Part shown: positions 7,602 through 10,409 of the stretch, one piece after another | Numbering within the stretch: the stretch's first letter is position 1 | Layout of the letters: each line of letters opens with the position of its first letter | DNA from: Bacteroidales bacterium UBA3543 | GTDB taxonomy: Bacteria; Bacteroidota; Bacteroidia; Bacteroidales; UBA932 | Reading direction: 5' to 3' | Assembly: GCA_002376715.1 (NCBI GenBank) | Contig: DFOK01000117.1 | Span: 1-10,409 of the forward strand | Length of the DNA stretch: 10,409 nt | Made by a program: the position numbers and the translations under genes | Notes under the pieces: generated by a model | What the model saw: only the letters and a program-made list of their open reading frames with translations | Database searches by the model: none | Told to the model about the DNA's origin: nothing

Positions 7602-8399
7602 TTATTTCAAAAATTCATAGAGGGTAACGCAGCCGCGGGCAGCAGCCACATCGTGTACCCTCAAAATATCGGCTCCTGCCAGCAAAGCCTGCAGATGGAG
7701 CGCCGTAACTGCTTCCAGAGACTCTTCGGGCGTTATGCCGAGAGGTTGGTAAATCATTCTCTTACGAGAAATACCTACTAAAATCTTCCTGCCACATTTC
7801 TTCAACTCCGGCAATCCTTTGAAAAGACGATAATTGTCTTCAATACTCTTGGAAAAACCGAAACCGGGGTCAAGGATCCAATCCCTCACACCCTTAGCAG
7901 CCGCTATCTCCCCGAACTTTCTGAAATAATCCGCTACCTCTTCTACCACATCCTCATATTCATAATTGTGGTGCATCGTCACACAATCACCCTTGCGGTG
8001 CATAGCTATATACTCCAGATCCAATTCGGCAACCCTCTCCAACATCCCCGGATCCTCCTCTCCCGCTGAAATGTCGTTGACGACGAAGGGACCGGCAGTC
8101 TCATACACCCTGCTCACAATCTCCTTCCTGTAGGTATCCACTGAAAACCTCACTCCCGCGAATCGTGAAGCAAAAAGCTGCACCACCGGCGACAACCGCT
8201 CCCATTCCTGCTCCAGAGAGACCGGCGCCATATTGGGACGGGTGGAAACAGCACCGATATCTATGCTATCCGCTCCCTGCTCAAGCATTGTTTCAACCCT
8301 CGCAATAAAGGCATCCTTCTCTTTCGCACGACTTTGTGCAAAAAAGGAATCATCATTGACATTGACGATTCCCATAATTTCTATTCTATGTTTTTCCAT
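7602..8399 (-). CDS. folP: Dihydropteroate synthase
   Basis: FolP joins pABA to dihydropterin pyrophosphate in folate synthesis; it is the sulfonamide target. The start is set at the ATG at 8399 (265 residues, MEKHRIEIMGIVNV). The reading frame stays open further upstream, but that extension runs into tmk on the other strand and is unlike the family. Motifs along the TIM barrel are NVNDDSF (13-19), DIGAVSTRPN (47-56), SVDTY (86-90), NDISAG (108-113), MH in EYIAMHRKG (133-134), DPGFGFSK (177-184), GISRK (209-213, pterin-binding Lys213) and RVHDV (247-251). The first loop differs from the common NVTPDSFxDGG, and GAV replaces GGE before STRP; all later core residues are intact, so an active enzyme is likely. 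It diverges from tmk across 52 bases and leads the folP-purB-M64-yjjG unit. Confidence 0.95.
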   Translation of the reverse strand: MEKHRIEIMGIVNVNDDSFFAQSRAKEKDAFIARVETMLEQGADSIDIGAVSTRPNMAPVSLEQEWERLSPVVQLFASRFAGVRFSVDTYRKEIVSRVYETAGPFVVNDISAGEEDPGMLERVAELDLEYIAMHRKGDCVTMHHNYEYEDVVEEVADYFRKFGEIAAAKGVRDWILDPGFGFSKSIEDNYRLFKGLPELKKCGRKILVGISRKRMIYQPLGITPEESLEAVTALHLQALLAGADILRVHDVAAARGCVTLYEFLK

Positions 8400-8416
8400 A
8401 ATCCGAAGATATAAGT

Positions 8417-8444
8417 TAACTTTGTAGGATAAAATACAAAGATA
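8417..8444. promoter_or_regulatory. Divergent folP/tmk promoter with dyad symmetry
   Basis: In the 52-base folP-tmk gap, TAACTTTG (8417-8424, + strand) and TATCTTTG (8444-8437, - strand) both match the Bacteroidetes -7 consensus TAnnTTTG. They sit in a dyad: CTTTGTA (8420-8426) and TACAAAG (8435-8441) are perfect inverted copies separated by 8 bases, and the outer TA pairs also match. Expected start points for both directions fall near 8430, giving leaders of roughly 20-30 bases for tmk and folP. No clear TTTG -33 element was found for either direction. Confidence 0.55.
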
Positions 8445-8451
8445 TAAATTT

Positions 8452-9129
8452 ATGCTGATAGTACTTGAAGGACTTGATGGAGCCGGTAAATCCACACAGC
8501 TCACAATGGTCTCCAATTATATGGAATCGCGCGGACATAAGGTCGAATATCTCCATTTCCCCAGATTCGACGCTCCGGTTTTCGGAGATCTCATCGCAAG
8601 ATTTCTCAGAGGGGATTTCGGTTCGATAGATCAGGTGCATCCACAACTTGTAGCACTGCTTTTTGCAGAGGACCGCAGGGATGCAGCTCCAATGTTGCGC
8701 AATTGGCTAAATGAGGGAAGATGTGTGGTGCTTGACCGATATTACTACTCCAACATAGCGTTTCAGTGCTCCAAGTTCGAGTCGGCTGAAGAGTCACGCC
8801 GGCTCAGAGACTGGATTATAGATGTGGAGCTCGGACATTTCGACATTCCGGCACCGGATCTCAACCTTTTCCTAGATGTACCTATCAATTTTGTAGATTC
8901 GAAGCTTAGCGCTTCGCGAAAAGGAGACGACCGCTCCTACCTTGAAGGCAAGATTGATATACACGAGGCCGATATTGACTTCCAAATAAAGGTTAGAAAT
9001 ATCTATCTGGAGCAATGCGCTCTGGATGAGAATTTCAAGAGGATCGATTGCAGTGACGGGAATGGCAACATGCTTCCTGCAAACGACATTTTCATCAAAA
9101 TACGAACGGAGATAGAGGCAGTAATATGA
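8452..9129 (+). CDS. tmk: Thymidylate kinase
   Basis: Tmk phosphorylates dTMP to dTDP in the cytoplasm, an essential step towards dTTP. The 225-residue protein starts MLIVLEGLDGAGKSTQ, with the P-loop GLDGAGKS at 7-14 directly after the first strand, which fixes the ATG at 8452. Other features are FPRFDAPVFG (36-45, dTMP-side loop), RDAAP (76-80), the DRYYYSN motif (95-101), LFLDVP (139-144) and a basic LID segment (SRKGDDRSYLE, 155-165) that carries Arg161. Length is slightly above the usual 200-215. The leader is A/T-rich without a Shine-Dalgarno sequence. The stop overlaps the next gene's start as ATGA, pointing to translational coupling. It diverges from folP. Confidence 0.95.
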   Translation: MLIVLEGLDGAGKSTQLTMVSNYMESRGHKVEYLHFPRFDAPVFGDLIARFLRGDFGSIDQVHPQLVALLFAEDRRDAAPMLRNWLNEGRCVVLDRYYYSNIAFQCSKFESAEESRRLRDWIIDVELGHFDIPAPDLNLFLDVPINFVDSKLSASRKGDDRSYLEGKIDIHEADIDFQIKVRNIYLEQCALDENFKRIDCSDGNGNMLPANDIFIKIRTEIEAVI

Positions 9130-10346
9130 AGTTATCAAAAGCTCTATGCCGGCTCATCTTCGGCCTTACATTCATACTTTCGGGTTTTCTCAAGCTCACC
9201 GACCCTATCGGTACTGGACTGATCATCCTGGAGTATCTCGCGGTTTTTCATATGGGATTTCTCAATGCCGCTTCAATTGGCATCGGCATTGCGCTGTCAG
9301 CGATAGAGTTTCTTATAGGTATCTCCATTCTTCTGGGATTGAGGATGAGATTTTTTACCTGGTTAGGGCTTGGCTTTATCTCATTTTTCACCCTGCTCAC
9401 GCTTTATCTGGCCATATTCAATCCTATCACCGATTGCGGCTGCTTCGGCGAAGCGATTCACCTGACCAATTGGGAGACTTTCTACAAAAATCTTGTGCTG
9501 CTGACCTGTGCGCTGGTGCTCTTTTTCAACCGCAAAAGCTTTATCCCCATCGCTCACGCCGCTTTTGAATGGGTAAGTGTGGGACTTTTCTTAAGCGTAG
9601 CACTGCTGATTGCAATTCCAACCTATTACAATATCCCACAGATTGATTTTACTGCCTATAAGATAGGAACCGACCTTGATGTGCTGACCAGGGAGTCGCA
9701 CGCTGAGTATGAGACTGTTTTCGTCTACTCAAAGGATGGTAAGCAAAGGGAGTTTGATCTCCACGATCTGCCCGACTCCACCTGGACATTTGTGGACTCA
9801 AGAACGGAGCTGGTTTCCGGGTCGGCGGAATTGGCGCAAGTGGATATATCACTCAGGGATACATCCGGAGAGTATTGTACTGAAATACTCTTACAAGAGG
9901 GATCCTTAGTAGCGGGAGTGATATGGGATCCCGAGGATATGACTCCACAAATGTGGAGCAATCTGGCCCTCTTGAAGTCCGAATCAATTTCGTCAGGCAG
10001 CCGGTTTATACTCCTGAGCACCGTCAGGGAGTTTGAGGAGAGTCCGGTGGAAGCATTTTTCCCTCAGGAAATAATCTATACAGCTGACCGCAAGGCTCTG
10101 ATGACACTTGTGCGCTCCAATGGAGGAGGAGTCTATTTCAATGACGGAACTATTATCCACAAATGGGCCTCACGCAGAATTACTTCTGAAAGAATATCTG
10201 ACATCCTTTCGGAAGATAGCGATCAGGTAGTTCTGAATGACTCCATCCACCAACGTCTCTACATCAACATTCTGCTCATCGGCATCATTCTGATAGTCAT
10301 CCTGATGCGCTATTTCTGCAAATTTTTCTATACGCACAAAGAATAG
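9126..10346 (+). CDS. DoxX-type membrane protein, BT_3928-like
   Basis: The 406-residue protein has about four to six N-terminal membrane segments (roughly 8-47, 51-72, 75-98, 121-137, 148-167), a soluble part (about 168-375) and a final membrane helix (379-396). The N-terminal half begins LIFGLTFILSGFLKLTDPIG and carries NPITDCGCFGEAIHLTNW (99-116), a signature of DoxX/MauE-like proteins with a Cys-x-Cys (Cys104, Cys106). The soluble part resembles, from memory, the BT_3928 family of Bacteroides: the TWTFVD strand, and RSNGGGVYFNDGTIIHKW (330-347), which looks like the end of a thioredoxin-like fold without the cis-proline. No CxxC pair is present there. Function is not known; a redox-linked membrane role is only a guess. 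The start overlaps the tmk stop by 4 bases (ATGA), so the two are coupled. Confidence 0.8.
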   Translation: MKLSKALCRLIFGLTFILSGFLKLTDPIGTGLIILEYLAVFHMGFLNAASIGIGIALSAIEFLIGISILLGLRMRFFTWLGLGFISFFTLLTLYLAIFNPITDCGCFGEAIHLTNWETFYKNLVLLTCALVLFFNRKSFIPIAHAAFEWVSVGLFLSVALLIAIPTYYNIPQIDFTAYKIGTDLDVLTRESHAEYETVFVYSKDGKQREFDLHDLPDSTWTFVDSRTELVSGSAELAQVDISLRDTSGEYCTEILLQEGSLVAGVIWDPEDMTPQMWSNLALLKSESISSGSRFILLSTVREFEESPVEAFFPQEIIYTADRKALMTLVRSNGGGVYFNDGTIIHKWASRRITSERISDILSEDSDQVVLNDSIHQRLYINILLIGIILIVILMRYFCKFFYTHKE

Positions 10347-10348
10347 GT

Positions 10349-10384
10349 GCGGGGTACGCGTTGCGTGGTGCGTGGTGCAGGGTA
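10349..10384. repeat. Short G-rich heptamer repeat after the last gene
   Basis: Two exact tandem copies of TGCGTGG (10362-10368, 10369-10375) are followed by a degenerate third, TGCAGGG (10376-10382), and preceded by a related TGCGGGG (10348-10354). The region is non-coding and unlike the A/T-rich gaps elsewhere in the window. It may be the edge of an intergenic heptamer-type repeat that continues to the right. No terminator hairpin was found between 10347 and the window end. Confidence 0.5.
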
Positions 10385-10409
10385 GTTCTGTCTCGTCCTA
10401 AAAAAAGTT

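Noticed and set aside
8400..8516. Longer folP start at 8516 adding 39 residues.
   Set aside because: It would overlap the tmk start and the divergent promoter, and the added residues do not resemble any FolP N-terminus. The ATG at 8399 gives the normal family start.
9146..9568. A 140-codon open frame overlapping the DoxX-like gene.
   Set aside because: It lies within a gene with clear membrane segments and translational coupling to tmk, and its own translation shows no domain.

Overview
The window looks like ordinary core chromosome of a member of the Bacteroidetes, most likely the order Bacteroidales. Four things suggest this. The rimP-nusA-infB order comes with a short NusA that lacks the C-terminal acidic repeats and an IF2 with a very long Lys/Glu-rich linker. 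Most genes have no Shine-Dalgarno sequence. Boxes matching the Bacteroidetes -7 consensus TAnnTTTG precede folP, tmk and purB. A BT_3928-like DoxX-type membrane protein follows tmk. No mobile element, phage gene, CRISPR array, tRNA or rRNA was seen. The whole window is densely coding, and no gene-free stretch exceeds about 65 bases.

Layout. Bases 1-4189 (+ strand) hold the translation/transcription operon: the last 39 codons of rimP, then nusA, then infB. A strong intrinsic terminator for this operon lies at 4210-4248, inside the 3' end of the oppositely oriented next gene. Bases 4186-8399 (- strand) hold folP > purB > M64-family secreted metallopeptidase > yjjG-like HAD nucleotidase, with gaps of 35, 12 and 3 bases. 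This is probably one transcription unit, with a possible extra promoter before purB. Bases 8400-8451 are a compact divergent control region with a near-palindromic pair of -7 boxes. Bases 8452-10346 (+ strand) hold tmk, overlapping by 4 bases a DoxX/BT_3928-like membrane protein. The last 63 bases are G-rich and contain a short heptamer repeat.

How the genes fit together. RimP, NusA and IF2 serve 30S maturation, transcription elongation/termination and translation initiation. FolP (folate synthesis), PurB (two steps of purine/AMP synthesis), Tmk (dTMP to dTDP) and the YjjG-like phosphatase (probably nucleoside monophosphates) share a nucleotide/one-carbon theme around the divergent promoter. 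The secreted M64 peptidase and the DoxX-like protein are the outliers; their link to the neighbours is not evident from sequence.

I found no convincing undescribed system. The observations most worth following are the strand-asymmetric terminator embedded in yjjG, the palindromic overlapping folP/tmk promoter, the divergent active-site loop of FolP, and the DoxX-like protein with a degenerate thioredoxin-like extracytoplasmic part.
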